DNA of 64,000 nucleotides from an uncultured Propionivibrio sp. (lineage in GTDB: Bacteria; Pseudomonadota; Gammaproteobacteria; Burkholderiales; Rhodocyclaceae), in contig NZ_OY762656.1 of NCBI RefSeq assembly GCF_963666255.1, positions 1,612,001 to 1,676,000 on the forward strand, in the 5' to 3' direction. The notes below the pieces were generated by a model. It worked only from the letters and a program-made list of their open reading frames with translations. It searched no databases and was not told the origin of the DNA. Every line of letters begins with the position of its first letter. The stretch's first letter is position 1. Position numbers and translations under genes: made by a program. Positions 1-8,306 of the stretch are shown piece after piece.

Positions 1-274
1 TACGTTCTGCCATTGCTGTTGTCTTTGCCTTGCCGAAGGCGTTCTCAAGAGCATGAATCTGTCGATTGACATTCGACTCTGCGACCATGTCCAAGTCGAT
101 CAGCGTGATTTTTCCGATCGCAGACCTCGCCAGTGCTTCGGCGGCCCAGGATCCGACGCCACCTATGCCGATCACCGCAACGTGCGCCGCCTGAAAGCGT
201 GCCAAAGCGCGCTCTCCATACAGTCTGCGGACGCCGCCGAATCGCCGATCAATATCAGTATTCGGTCCCGACAT
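1..274 (-). CDS. tcdA: tRNA threonylcarbamoyladenosine dehydratase (TcdA/CsdL-like), N-terminal part
   Basis: Only the first 91 residues are inside the window; the gene runs off the left edge. The translation begins MSGPNTDIDRRFGGVRRLYG, followed by VAVIGIGGVGSWAAEALARS, the ATP/AMP-binding glycine loop of the E1-like (ThiF/MoeB) fold, and then LIDLDMVAESNVNRQIHA. The order of these motifs is that of TcdA (YgdL), which cyclises t6A at position 37 of ANN-decoding tRNAs using ATP. This assignment follows from family knowledge; the catalytic Cys region is not visible. The ATG at 272-274 shares one base with the stop codon of the upstream HD-GYP gene (TGATG), so the two are probably translated from one message. 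Confidence 0.85.
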   Translation of the reverse strand, partial: MSGPNTDIDRRFGGVRRLYGERALARFQAAHVAVIGIGGVGSWAAEALARSAIGKITLIDLDMVAESNVNRQIHALENAFGKAKTTAMAER

Positions 275-1380
275 CAGGCCTCGACAGTCCGGCGGATGAT
301 CTGGTTGAAGGGGACGATCCATTCGGGAGCGAATTGATTGTCGCACGCGTTGATCTCTGCGATGGCGCGCAGGACAGAACGGTTTCGTCCGCGGTGGATA
401 TGTTTGAGCATGACTGATTCGAAAGCGTCGACGATCGACATGATCTTCGCACCGGGACATATTTGCGCACCCGTGATACCTCCCGGGTAGCCCTGTCCAT
501 CGGGCATTTCATGATGTTGCAATACAATCTCGGCGGCCGCTTCCCAGCCGGGTATGCGCGACAACAATCCGAACGCGAATTCCGGATGCGTGCGCAGCGT
601 CGCCTTTTCCTCGTCGCTGATGCGCCCGATCTTGAGCCAGACGGATTCTGGAAGAAACATCATGCCGATGTCGTGCATATACACAGCCGCTTCGAGTTGC
701 ACTGGTTCAACGGGTTTCCCCATTTCGTAATTCGTCTCGCTGGCCAGGCGCAGCAAGCGAGTCGTCCGTCCTTTGAATAGCGGCGAACGAGCCTCCAGTT
801 GAGCTGCCAGCGTACGGAAGAAACGCAGGTCTTCATTGGCTTGCTGCTTGGTCCTGATGCCGTGTGCGGGGCTGAATGCACGCAGGAGTTGAGAGTTCTC
901 CGCCGCGGGACGGAATCCGGTGACGCTTTCTATCAGTGCGCTTGACCCCGCGATGATGTCGCCCGGGGCCGTTTGCGAAAGCAGACCCAACTGTTGAACG
1001 AGATCGAGCAACTGCAGGTTGGCAAGCGATTTTCCGGAATACAACGATTCGACCGCGAGTTCGAGGCGGTCGATCGCGAGCAGGATTGCCTCGGCGAGAA
1101 TGTCTGAAAATTTGATTTCGCCTTCACGCAGACGGGACAAGAGGGTTTCGATCGGATGCGTAATGCTGACGGCAAGTTCCACCTTGCAGAGCGTCGCGTC
1201 TCCTTTGATGTTGTGGACCGACCTAAACAGGCTGGCGATGATCTCACGATCGTCGGGGGATGCTTTTAGGCGTGCGATATCCCTTTCGATGCTGGGAGCG
1301 AGGTCGCCCAGCGATTCAATGAACTCTTCAAGGGCTTGCTTGTCCGTGATGACCGGAGCGATGATCGTGCTGATGTCCAT
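274..1380 (-). CDS. Hpt and HD-GYP two-domain signalling protein
   Basis: About 368 residues. The N-terminal third is helical and carries SVHNIKGDATL, the phosphoacceptor-His motif of an Hpt domain. The C-terminal half has an HD-GYP hydrolase fold: MHDIGMMFLPESVW, RTHPEFAFG, LQHHEMPDGQGYPGG and IVDAFESVM. HD-GYP proteins degrade cyclic di-GMP. Here the HD pair, HHE and GYP are present, but the usual first His (HSxR) is replaced (FKGRTTRLL) and HDIGK is HDIGM, so metal binding may be altered. No receiver domain is seen; a phosphorelay kinase encoded elsewhere would be the input. The ATG at 1378-1380 is preferred over a GTG at 1405-1407 because a candidate promoter would place the transcript start near 1406. 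Confidence 0.82.
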   Translation of the reverse strand: MDISTIIAPVITDKQALEEFIESLGDLAPSIERDIARLKASPDDREIIASLFRSVHNIKGDATLCKVELAVSITHPIETLLSRLREGEIKFSDILAEAILLAIDRLELAVESLYSGKSLANLQLLDLVQQLGLLSQTAPGDIIAGSSALIESVTGFRPAAENSQLLRAFSPAHGIRTKQQANEDLRFFRTLAAQLEARSPLFKGRTTRLLRLASETNYEMGKPVEPVQLEAAVYMHDIGMMFLPESVWLKIGRISDEEKATLRTHPEFAFGLLSRIPGWEAAAEIVLQHHEMPDGQGYPGGITGAQICPGAKIMSIVDAFESVMLKHIHRGRNRSVLRAIAEINACDNQFAPEWIVPFNQIIRRTVEA

Positions 1381-1412
1381 GAGGATTCGCCTAGTTTTAG
1401 GTGGCACGCCAA

Positions 1413-1441
1413 AGTGTAGCCGAAAGCTTGTGCAGCGTCAT
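1413..1441 (-). promoter_or_regulatory. Candidate sigma70 promoter for the Hpt/HD-GYP gene
   Basis: On the minus strand ATGACG (1436-1441) and TACACT (1413-1418) are 17 bases apart. The -10 is good and the -35 moderate. It would start transcription about 25 bases upstream of the ATG at 1380. Confidence 0.4.
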
Positions 1442-1508
1442 TTTTTGTCGAAACTGGCTCGATGCGAAGCTCTGGGCTAAACTCCGGCTTTTGAGAAGGG
1501 GATTCGCC

Positions 1509-1862
1509 ATGACCAGCATGACAATGCCGTCGGGTTTGCATATTGAGGAAGTCAGGATCGGTTCTGGCGATACGGCCGAGGCCGGTCATTTCGTTACCGT
1601 TCATTACACAGGATGGTTGACGAACGGCTCGAAGTTCGATTCGAGCAAGGACCGTGATGAACCGTTCGAGTTTTCGCTCGGCGCCCAAATGGTGATTGCC
1701 GGTTGGGATGAGGGCGTCCAGGGAATGAAGGTGGGCGGCATCCGGAAATTGACGATTCCACCCAATTTGGCGTACGGCAGTCGCGGTGCGGGCGGCGTCA
1801 TTCCGCCGAATGCGACCTTGGTTTTCGAGGTCGAGCTTCTGGAAGTTTCCGAGGATGACTGA
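1509..1862 (+). CDS. FKBP-type peptidyl-prolyl cis-trans isomerase
   Basis: 117 residues, a single FKBP domain with no signal peptide, so a cytoplasmic prolyl isomerase/chaperone. Diagnostic FKBP strings are [55 protein letters not shown] and [13 protein letters not shown]; the aromatic and aspartate residues of the rapamycin/proline pocket (Y, F, D, W) are retained. The start at 1509 follows GAGAAGGGG at about 1492-1500; a longer reading from 1401 lacks such a site and adds residues foreign to the family. The 3' end overlaps the next gene by 8 bases, suggesting translational coupling with the pseudouridine synthase. Confidence 0.9.
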   Translation: MTSMTMPSGLHIEEVRIGSGDTAEAGHFVTVHYTGWLTNGSKFDSSKDRDEPFEFSLGAQMVIAGWDEGVQGMKVGGIRKLTIPPNLAYGSRGAGGVIPPNATLVFEVELLEVSEDD

Positions 1863-2862
1863 GTCGTCGCGCAAGCCGCTTGGTTTGCCGGACAAGGTGG
1901 TTGAGGTCAATCCGAAACGACGCCCGGTTCGCGGAGGTGCGCCGAATGCACGGCGCAAGCCTGGCTCACCGCAGGCACCGCAACCCGAGGAAGCGCCGAA
2001 GAAAAAGGACTGGCGTCAGCACGACGCGCGTAAGGTCTCGGCGCCTTCGCAGACCCGATCTGCGGTCGCCGAGAAGCGGCCCCGGCAGGACACAAAGCCT
2101 GCCCGGAACGTGAACGCGCCCAGGCCCGAACCCGCCAACGGTGTCAGGGTTTCGAAGCTGCTGGCGGAACGCGGAGTGTGTTCCCGGCGCGAGGCCGATG
2201 CCTATATCGAGCGCGGCTGGGTTCTGGTTAATGGCGTCCGGGTAACCGAGTTGGGTACGCGCGCCGCCGTCACTGACGAGATCACGCTTGACCGGGCCGC
2301 CCAGGCGTCACAGCGCGGTTTGGTGACGATCATCCTGCATAAGCCGGTCGGTTATGTTTCCGGCCAGCCAGAGCCGGGCTGCATTCCCGCCGTCAAGCTT
2401 ATCTTGCCTGAGAACCAGCACAGCGCCGGGACCGCACAGCGGTTCCAGCCGGGGCATCTCAGGGGGTTGGCGCCGGCCGGCCGACTTGATATTGACTCGA
2501 CCGGCTTGCTCGTACTCACGCAGGACGGACGCGTCGCACGCCGGCTGATCGGCGAGGATTCCGATGTCGAGAAGGAGTATCTGGTTCGCGTCGAAGGGAC
2601 GTTGGCGGCAGACGGTCTTGCGTTGTTGCGGCATGGGCTGAGTCTCGACGGGCGAAAACTGAAACCCGCCGAGGTCGAATGGCTCAATGACGATCAACTG
2701 CGCTTCGTCCTGAAGGAGGGGCGTAAACGCCAGATTCGGCGCATGTGTGAGCTGGTCGGTTTGCGGGTGGTCGGTCTCAAGCGTGTGCGCACGGGGCGCG
2801 TGATGCTGGGTGATTTGCCGCAAGGGAAGTGGCGCTATTTGCGCGAGGGCGAAACATTCTGA
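1855..2862 (+). CDS. rRNA pseudouridine synthase, RluB/RluF type
   Basis: 335 residues. After a basic, Pro/Arg-rich leader of about 95 residues comes an S4 RNA-binding domain ([20 protein letters not shown], then a WVLVNGVRV turn), followed by the RsuA-type catalytic domain with [17 protein letters not shown], in which the Asp after GRL is the conserved catalytic residue, then [10 protein letters not shown] and [11 protein letters not shown]. These enzymes convert a single uridine of 23S rRNA to pseudouridine. The [10 protein letters not shown] and QIRRMCE strings look closer to RluF than RluB, but I cannot settle this by eye. The start is the ATG overlapping the FKBP stop region; the long basic leader is unusual and may bind RNA. 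Confidence 0.87.
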   Translation: MTESSRKPLGLPDKVVEVNPKRRPVRGGAPNARRKPGSPQAPQPEEAPKKKDWRQHDARKVSAPSQTRSAVAEKRPRQDTKPARNVNAPRPEPANGVRVSKLLAERGVCSRREADAYIERGWVLVNGVRVTELGTRAAVTDEITLDRAAQASQRGLVTIILHKPVGYVSGQPEPGCIPAVKLILPENQHSAGTAQRFQPGHLRGLAPAGRLDIDSTGLLVLTQDGRVARRLIGEDSDVEKEYLVRVEGTLAADGLALLRHGLSLDGRKLKPAEVEWLNDDQLRFVLKEGRKRQIRRMCELVGLRVVGLKRVRTGRVMLGDLPQGKWRYLREGETF

Positions 2863-2871
2863 GGGATGGTC

Positions 2872-3321
2872 ATGACCAATGATTTGAAAGATCTCAAGGC
2901 ACTGGGACTCAAGGCGACGAGTCAGCGTCTGAGAATTCTGGAGCTTTTTCGCACCTGTTCGCAGCGACACCTGTCAGCCGATGATGTTCATCGCTTGTTG
3001 ACGAAGGAAAATAGCGATGTCGGCTTGGCGACGGTGTATCGCGTGCTGACGCAGTTTGTCGAAAGCGGTTTGCTCGAACGTCATCAGTTCGAGTCCGGCA
3101 AGTCGGTCTATGAATTGAAGGCGGGGGAGCATCACGATCATCTCGTCTGCTCGACGTGCGGACATGTCGAGGAGTTCTATGACGAAAATCTGGAGAAGCG
3201 GCAAAACAAGATTGCCAAGGACCGCGGATTCGAAATCAACGAGCACGCGCTTTACTTGTTTGTCGACTGCCTGAACGATGCGTGTCCCCGTCGTCATGGC
3301 GCCGAAGGAGACAAACGCTAG
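2872..3321 (+). CDS. fur: Ferric uptake regulator Fur
   Basis: 149 residues with the complete Fur layout: an N-terminal winged helix (LKATSQRLRILELF, then DVGLATVYRVLTQFVESGLL) and a metal-binding dimerisation domain with HHDHLVCSTCGHVEEF and a second Cys pair in DCLNDACP. Fur uses Fe(II) as corepressor and binds AT-rich operators; two sites of this type lie 2.3 kb away between feoA and a barrel gene. GAGGG at 2861-2865 is directly against a first ATG (2866) but ideally spaced for the second (2872), which is chosen here. The gene converges on feoB with only 35 bases between them. Confidence 0.95.
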   Translation: MTNDLKDLKALGLKATSQRLRILELFRTCSQRHLSADDVHRLLTKENSDVGLATVYRVLTQFVESGLLERHQFESGKSVYELKAGEHHDHLVCSTCGHVEEFYDENLEKRQNKIAKDRGFEINEHALYLFVDCLNDACPRRHGAEGDKR

Positions 3322-3328
3322 TCGTCGT

Positions 3329-3346
3329 GCGCGACCCGTGTCGCGC
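3329..3346. terminator. Short hairpin between fur and feoB
   Basis: GCGCGAC and GTCGCGC form a 7-bp stem with a 4-base loop in the 35-base gap between two convergent genes. No T-run follows on either strand, so it is at best a weak or factor-assisted bidirectional terminator. Confidence 0.3.
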
Positions 3347-3356
3347 CGATGTCAGT

Positions 3357-5249
3357 TCATCCGAATCCCAGCGCAACGGCGGCATGATAGGTGGCCCATG
3401 CCGCCAGCCAGGCCAGGGTGAATAGATAGGCCGCCATCACCAGCGGCATCGTCCAGCCGCCTGTTTCCCGTTTGACCGTTGCCAGCGTTGCCAGGCACTG
3501 GGGCGCGAAGATGAACCAGGCGAGCAAGGCCAAGGCCGTCGCCAGGCTCCATTGCTCCGAAATGACTGGTGCCAGTGCCTCGGCTTTTTCGTCATCGCTT
3601 TCGGCCGAGAGCGCGTAGACCGTGCTCAACGCGCTGACGGCGACTTCACGGGCTGCCATGCCGGGAACCAGTGCCACGCTGATCTGCCAGTTGAAGCCGA
3701 TCGGTTCAAACACGTTTGCCAGGGCCTTGCCCATGCGGCCGGCATAGCTGTATTCAATCGCGGATTCCTGCGCATCCGCCGGCGCGACGGGATGGCTGGC
3801 GAGGAACCAGAGCGCAACGCTCAGGGCCATGATGATGGTGCCGACGCGCTTGAGGAAGACGGTGGCGCGTTGCCACAGGCCGATGGCGACATTCTGTGCA
3901 GTCGGCAGGTGATAGCTCGGGAGTTCCATCATCAGCGGACGCACCTGTCGACCGCTGGCGGTGAAGTGCTTGAGCAGCCAGGCGACACCCATCGCACCGA
4001 CGATGCCGGCCAAGTAGAGTCCGAACAGCACGAGTCCCTGAAGCTCGAAAAGTCCGCCGATCTCGCGGGCTGGAATGAAGGCGCCAATCAGTAGCGCGTA
4101 CACGGGGAGACGGGCCGAGCATGTCATCAGCGGCGCGATCATGATGGTGACAAGCCGGTCGCGCGGATCGGCGATGGTGCGTGCGGCCATGATGCCGGGG
4201 ATGGCGCAGGCAAAGCTCGACAGCATCGGGATGAAGGAACGGCCGCTGAGGCCGACCCAGCCCATGAGACGGTCAAGCAGGAAGGCTGCGCGCGGCAGAT
4301 ATCCCGACTCTTCGAGCACCAGGATGAAGAAGAACAGAATCAGGATTTGCGGCAGGAAGACCAGCACGCCGCCGGCGCCGGCGATAATGCCGTCGACAAG
4401 GAGGCTCTTTAACCAACCGTCGACAAGATGCTCGCCGACCAGGGTGCCCAGCGCGCCAGTGGCCGATTCGATGAGATCCATCGGCCATTTGGCCCAGGCA
4501 AACACGGCCTGGAACATCAGAAACAGCACCACCGTCAGCAGCAGCGGACCGAGCACGGGATGCAGCACCCAGCGGTCGATGCGATCGCTGGTCGTGTGCG
4601 GGACGATGTCGTCGAGACCGAGGCGCTGGAGAATTCGCTTGATTTCGATATGGTCGCCAGCATCCTGACTCGGGGAGGTCTCAGCCGAGGCGGCGGTATC
4701 CGGGCGGCGCCAGGCCGTCGGGGTGTCGATCAGATCGACCAGGCCGTCTATGCCGTCGCGCCGGATGGCAACCGTGCTGACGACCGGCAAGCCGAGTTCG
4801 GCAGAGAGGGCATCGGCATCGATCGTGATGCCGCGACGTTCGGCCTGGTCGGCCATGTTCAGCGCCACCGCGCAGGGCAGACCCAGCCGTTTTACGGCCA
4901 ACACGAGGCGCAGATTACGGCGCAGGTTCGTCGCATCGACGACGCAGATGACGAGGTCGGGACGTTTTTCGTCGCGTGCCTGACCGAAGAGAATATCGCA
5001 GGTGACGCGCTCGTCGGGAGAGCGTGGGTAAAGGCTGTAGGCGCCAGGCAGGTCGAGGATGCGCAGATTTTTCCCGGAAGGCGTTGAAAAACGGCCTTCC
5101 TTGCGTTCGACCGTCACGCCGGCGTAGTTCGCCACTTTTTGATGGCTACCGGTCAGGCGATTGAACAAAGCCGTTTTCCCGCAGTTCGGGTTGCCGACCA
5201 GTGCCAGCAGCGCGCCCGGCGGGTACAGCTTGATGACCGCTTGCTTCAT
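3357..5249 (-). CDS. feoB: Ferrous iron transporter FeoB
   Basis: 630 residues. The N-terminal G domain has GNPNCGKTALFN (residues 19-30, P-loop), a GVTVE switch I threonine, DLPGAYSLYP (G3) and ALNMADQAE (G4). The C-terminal half holds the polytopic permease with the paired gate/nucleoside-recognition regions, including LSSFACAIPGIMAARTI and the mirrored VPGMAAREVAVSALSTVYAL. FeoB imports Fe(II) across the inner membrane, driven by nucleotide hydrolysis. It is shorter than the roughly 770-residue enterobacterial proteins, a size common in other proteobacteria. Its ATG overlaps the feoA stop (4 bases), so feoA-feoB form one unit under the Fur-like dyad at 5634-5674. Confidence 0.97.
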   Translation of the reverse strand: MKQAVIKLYPPGALLALVGNPNCGKTALFNRLTGSHQKVANYAGVTVERKEGRFSTPSGKNLRILDLPGAYSLYPRSPDERVTCDILFGQARDEKRPDLVICVVDATNLRRNLRLVLAVKRLGLPCAVALNMADQAERRGITIDADALSAELGLPVVSTVAIRRDGIDGLVDLIDTPTAWRRPDTAASAETSPSQDAGDHIEIKRILQRLGLDDIVPHTTSDRIDRWVLHPVLGPLLLTVVLFLMFQAVFAWAKWPMDLIESATGALGTLVGEHLVDGWLKSLLVDGIIAGAGGVLVFLPQILILFFFILVLEESGYLPRAAFLLDRLMGWVGLSGRSFIPMLSSFACAIPGIMAARTIADPRDRLVTIMIAPLMTCSARLPVYALLIGAFIPAREIGGLFELQGLVLFGLYLAGIVGAMGVAWLLKHFTASGRQVRPLMMELPSYHLPTAQNVAIGLWQRATVFLKRVGTIIMALSVALWFLASHPVAPADAQESAIEYSYAGRMGKALANVFEPIGFNWQISVALVPGMAAREVAVSALSTVYALSAESDDEKAEALAPVISEQWSLATALALLAWFIFAPQCLATLATVKRETGGWTMPLVMAAYLFTLAWLAAWATYHAAVALGFG

Positions 5250-5566
5250 GCCCCGCTTCCTTCCATGGCCAGCATGTCAGCGTGTGCCGCGGCCGCTGTT
5301 TCGTGCGGGACGACGTCGATGCAGGCAGCCTCGGCGCGACGCAATGCGAACGTCGATTGTCCGACGCGAATGACAAGCGGATCGCCGCCGGGGATGGCCT
5401 TGGCCATCAGTTCGACGCGTTCGCCAGGAAAGAAGCCGATTTCTCCGAGCCAGCGCTCCCACTCGCTGGCGATTGGCGAGGGGCGAACGCGAGTGACGAG
5501 CAGCTTTTCGCCGATGCTCGCTTGGTCGAGTGAGGTTTCGGTTGGTCGATGAGAGAGGGATGGCAC
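5246..5566 (-). CDS. feoA: Ferrous iron transport protein FeoA
   Basis: About 106 residues: a single SH3-like FeoA domain (GEKLLVTRV, WLGEIGFFPGERVELMAKA, PLVIRVGQSTFALRRAEA) that binds FeoB and modulates Fe(II) uptake. A longer reading starts at an ATG at 5620, but that would put 18 unconserved residues in front; the GTG at 5564-5566 has GAGGAG (complement of 5574-5579) exactly 7 bases upstream and is the likely start. The C-terminal tail is slightly longer than in E. coli FeoA. First gene of the feoAB operon. Confidence 0.88.
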   Translation of the reverse strand: MPSLSHRPTETSLDQASIGEKLLVTRVRPSPIASEWERWLGEIGFFPGERVELMAKAIPGGDPLVIRVGQSTFALRRAEAACIDVVPHETAAAAHADMLAMEGSGA

Positions 5567-5633
5567 GATGGGGCTCCTCGCAAAAGTGGGACAGTGCGTC
5601 GTCGTATAAGCGACTTGCATGTAGATTTGTTTT

Positions 5634-5674
5634 AATGATAACAGTTCCTATTTGAAACGAGAACAGTTATCATT
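5634..5674. promoter_or_regulatory. Symmetric pair of Fur-box-like sites between feoAB and the barrel gene
   Basis: AATGATAACAGTTC (5634-5647) and GAACAGTTATCATT (5661-5674) are inverted copies differing at one position. Each contains a TGATAAC-type half that matches the Fur 7-1-7 consensus half-site TGATAAT at 6 of 7 positions; the partner halves are weaker. The element sits in the only spacer between feoA (minus) and the gene starting near 5802 (plus), so one site can serve each direction. With fur encoded nearby, iron control of both is the simplest reading; this is inferred, not shown. Confidence 0.7.
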
Positions 5675-5801
5675 GAAAAATATACCGTTCCGGGATGACA
5701 ACCAAATGGCATCGTCGTGGTCCATGCTGTGGATATTGCGCGAGCCGTCAGTGATGCGCGGGAACGGTTTTCAGACCTCTCCAAACGGGACGCGAACGAC
5801 A

Positions 5802-6602
5802 ATGCGAAGGAACGGTGTTTTCTTGTTACGGAATCTGGTGCGCGGCTTGCCCGTGTTGGGCTTGATGCTCAGCGGTGCGGCCATGGCGACCGATCCGGAA
5901 ATCATGCTGCACGAGAACGATACGGCTGAGAAGGGCGAGTTGGTGACCTCGCTGCATTCGAACTATACGGTGCGCGGGATCAGGGCGACCGACGACGGTA
6001 CCTGGCCCGAGCAGCGGCAGACGAACCTGATGGCCGAGTTCGCAACCGGGTTGGCTCCGGGCTGGGAAGTGGGCATTCACTTGCCGATCCGTCGTGCCGG
6101 TATCGACAGCGAGTCCTCGCGATCAGGCGCTTGGGGAGCTTCTGGGGTGATGCTGCGGATCAAGCATGTCACAAAGCTGGAAAACGGCTTTTTCTACGGT
6201 TTCAACAACGAGTACGACACGTTTGCGCGTCGCTTCGATTCGGCGCCGCGGGGCCTGGAGTTTCGCGGCATTCTCGGTCGCGAAACCGACAACTACCGGA
6301 TGACGCTGAACCCGGTGCTTGCGCGAGGTTTGGGGGGCGACGAGGAAAGCAGCAAGTACGAGTTCCGACTCGATGCCAAGGTGGTGCGCAAGATCAGCGA
6401 GTCGATGGCGCTCGGGATGGAAACCTATACCCGCTGGGGAAAACTCGGTGACTTGCACCCCGGCAGTCGGGATCGGGTGGTCTATCTGGTCGGCGAATTC
6501 GAGTTGCCAGGCGACAGCGCACTGCATGTCGGTATCGGCCATGGTGATCGCGACGCGCCCGAGAAAACGGTGCTCAAAGCCGTCTGGTCGACGGCGTTCT
6601 GA
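5802..6602 (+). CDS. Putative outer-membrane beta-barrel protein, probably iron-regulated
   Basis: About 266 residues. A signal peptide is visible (MRRN, then hydrophobic LVRGLPVLGLMLSGAAMA with cleavage after AMA). The mature part alternates hydrophobic and polar residues with many Tyr/Phe/Trp-ended strands and ends in WSTAF with a terminal Phe, the hallmark of an outer-membrane barrel. It resembles the broad 'transporter/phenol MetA-type barrel' group, but I cannot name a substrate. No strong ribosome-binding site marks the start; ATGs at 5652 and 5754 are in frame and would only add residues before the signal peptide. It is divergent from feoAB across a Fur-like dyad, which suggests a role in metal or iron-limited growth. 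The 3' end overlaps the convergent M23 gene by 29 bases. Confidence 0.6.
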   Translation: MRRNGVFLLRNLVRGLPVLGLMLSGAAMATDPEIMLHENDTAEKGELVTSLHSNYTVRGIRATDDGTWPEQRQTNLMAEFATGLAPGWEVGIHLPIRRAGIDSESSRSGAWGASGVMLRIKHVTKLENGFFYGFNNEYDTFARRFDSAPRGLEFRGILGRETDNYRMTLNPVLARGLGGDEESSKYEFRLDAKVVRKISESMALGMETYTRWGKLGDLHPGSRDRVVYLVGEFELPGDSALHVGIGHGDRDAPEKTVLKAVWSTAF

Positions 6603-7446
6603 TCTTTCCTGACGAACCGGTTGTTGTTTGGCGCACCCACAGCGCCGGGTCGACGGCGACACCGTTGAGGTAGACGCTCCAGTGCAGATGTGGGCCGCTG
6701 GCGCGACCGCTCTTGCCCGAGCGGCCGATTTCCTGACCGGATAATACGCTTTGTCCGGGCGCGACGTCGATACGGTCCAGGTGACAGACGAGGGTGATGA
6801 GTCCGTTGCCGTGGTCGATGAAGATGGTCTTGCCGTTGAAGAAATAGTCGTCTACGGCGAGAACCCTTCCAGCGGCGGCGGCCTTGACGACGGTGCCACG
6901 CGGAGTGGCGATGTCGGCGCCGCTGTGCGGCGCGCGCGGTTCGCCGTTGAACACCCGGCGGTTGCCGAAGCGTCCTGAAAACCGGCCGGCGGCGGGCAAC
7001 GCCAGGCGGCCGTCGGCATCGGGCGCCGGGCGCCAGTGCTGCCTGATGTCCTTGATCCTGGCGATTTCGGCGAGGGCCCGTGTCTCGTCTTCGGGTGACA
7101 GTCGGACCTTGCTCATGTCCTTGAGCGTGACGTGTTGCTCGGGATAATGTTTGGGTGTGACGTCGAAGGAGAGTGACTTCTCGTCGGCATCGTCGCTCAC
7201 CCGCAGCGCATGGAGGCCGGTGGGGGTGTCCAGACCGATGCCAACCACCGCGATCCATTCGCCGTGGTCGCGGGTTACCCACACGGGTTGCTGATCAAGC
7301 CACGCGCGCGGCGCCGGGCGATGCGCCCCGGCCTTGCCGAGGGGGAGCAGGGCGACGCCGCCAGGGACCCGTGATTCGAGTGGCAGACCCAGAGCGATCA
7401 TCGGCGTCATCGCCAGCAGGCACAGGAGGCTTCGGCGAACGTTCAT
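6574..7446 (-). CDS. M23 family (LytM-type) metallopeptidase, secreted
   Basis: 290 residues. A signal peptide (MNVRRSLLCLLAMTPMIALG) precedes an Ig-like linker and a C-terminal M23 domain: SGRFGNRRVFNG, HSGADIATPRGTVV (the HxxxD zinc ligands), FIDHGNGLITLVCHL and SGPHLHWSVYLNG (HxH ligand). All expected zinc residues are present, so it is probably an active peptidoglycan endopeptidase in the periplasm, possibly for cell separation or wall growth. The ATG at 7446 overlaps the stop of the upstream YpfJ-like gene (ATGA). The C-terminus overlaps the convergent barrel gene by 29 bases. Confidence 0.88.
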   Translation of the reverse strand: MNVRRSLLCLLAMTPMIALGLPLESRVPGGVALLPLGKAGAHRPAPRAWLDQQPVWVTRDHGEWIAVVGIGLDTPTGLHALRVSDDADEKSLSFDVTPKHYPEQHVTLKDMSKVRLSPEDETRALAEIARIKDIRQHWRPAPDADGRLALPAAGRFSGRFGNRRVFNGEPRAPHSGADIATPRGTVVKAAAAGRVLAVDDYFFNGKTIFIDHGNGLITLVCHLDRIDVAPGQSVLSGQEIGRSGKSGRASGPHLHWSVYLNGVAVDPALWVRQTTTGSSGKIRTPSTRRL

Positions 7447-8306
7447 AGCGATGCGGCCTTGAACGTATCGCACTGGCGGATATCACCGCTTTCGATGCCG
7501 CGTTTGAACCATCGGACCCGTTGTTCCGAACTGCCGTGTGTGAAGGATTCGGGAACGACGCGTCCTTGCGACTGCTGTTGCAGGCGATCGTCACCGATAG
7601 CCGAGGCGGCGCGCAGGGCCTGTTCGATTTCGCCCGGTTCTATGATTTGCTTGGCCGCGTCGGCCTTTGCCGCCCAGACGCCGGCGAAGCAATCAGCCTG
7701 GAGTTCGAGGCGGACCGACAGGGCGTTGGCGCGGCTGCGGTTGCTGCCTTGCTGGGCGCGGTGAACCTTTTCCGAAATGCCCATCAGATTCTGCACATGA
7801 TGGCCGACTTCGTGCGCGATGACATACGCTTGGGCGAACTCGCCCGGCGCATGAAAGCGGGTGCGCAGGTCTCGGTAGAACGAGAGGTCGATATAGACGC
7901 GTCGGTCGGCCGGGCAGTAGAACGGTCCCATCGCTGCTTGTCCTGTTCCGCAGGCGGTCGGCGTGGCGCCGGAAAACAGGACGAGCTTTGGACGAAGGTA
8001 CGATTCGCCGTGCTCGCGGAAAATCCGTTCCCAGGTGGTTTCGGTGCTGGCCAGGATCTTGGAAACAAAGCGCGCCGCCGGATCGTCCGGCGGTGGTTTG
8101 TGGGCAGTGACATGCGGGGTGGGTGGCGCTTGCAGGTTTGACGCCATACCGAGGATGGTCATCGGGTCAATGCCGAGGAAATAGCCTGCGGCAAGCGCGA
8201 CGATGACGGTGCCGAGTCCGAGTCCGCCGGCGCCGATACCGCCGCCATAGGACTCGCCCCGGCGGTCTTCGACGTTGCTGCTTTCATCCTGATCGTCGAG
8301 TCTCAT
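7443..8306 (-). CDS. YpfJ-type neutral zinc metallopeptidase, membrane-anchored
   Basis: 287 residues. A short polar N-terminus (RLDDQDESSNVEDRRG), a Gly-rich patch and one membrane helix (GTVIVALAAGYFLGI) are followed by the peptidase domain with AYVIAHEVGHHVQNLMG (HExxH zinc motif) and ELQADCFAGVWA, the downstream acidic ligand region typical of this family (zinc_peptidase/KPN_02809-like). The substrate is unknown in the family. The start at 8306 overlaps the stop of the small Cys-rich gene upstream; translation of three genes here is coupled by ATGA overlaps. Confidence 0.87.
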   Translation of the reverse strand: MRLDDQDESSNVEDRRGESYGGGIGAGGLGLGTVIVALAAGYFLGIDPMTILGMASNLQAPPTPHVTAHKPPPDDPAARFVSKILASTETTWERIFREHGESYLRPKLVLFSGATPTACGTGQAAMGPFYCPADRRVYIDLSFYRDLRTRFHAPGEFAQAYVIAHEVGHHVQNLMGISEKVHRAQQGSNRSRANALSVRLELQADCFAGVWAAKADAAKQIIEPGEIEQALRAASAIGDDRLQQQSQGRVVPESFTHGSSEQRVRWFKRGIESGDIRQCDTFKAASL

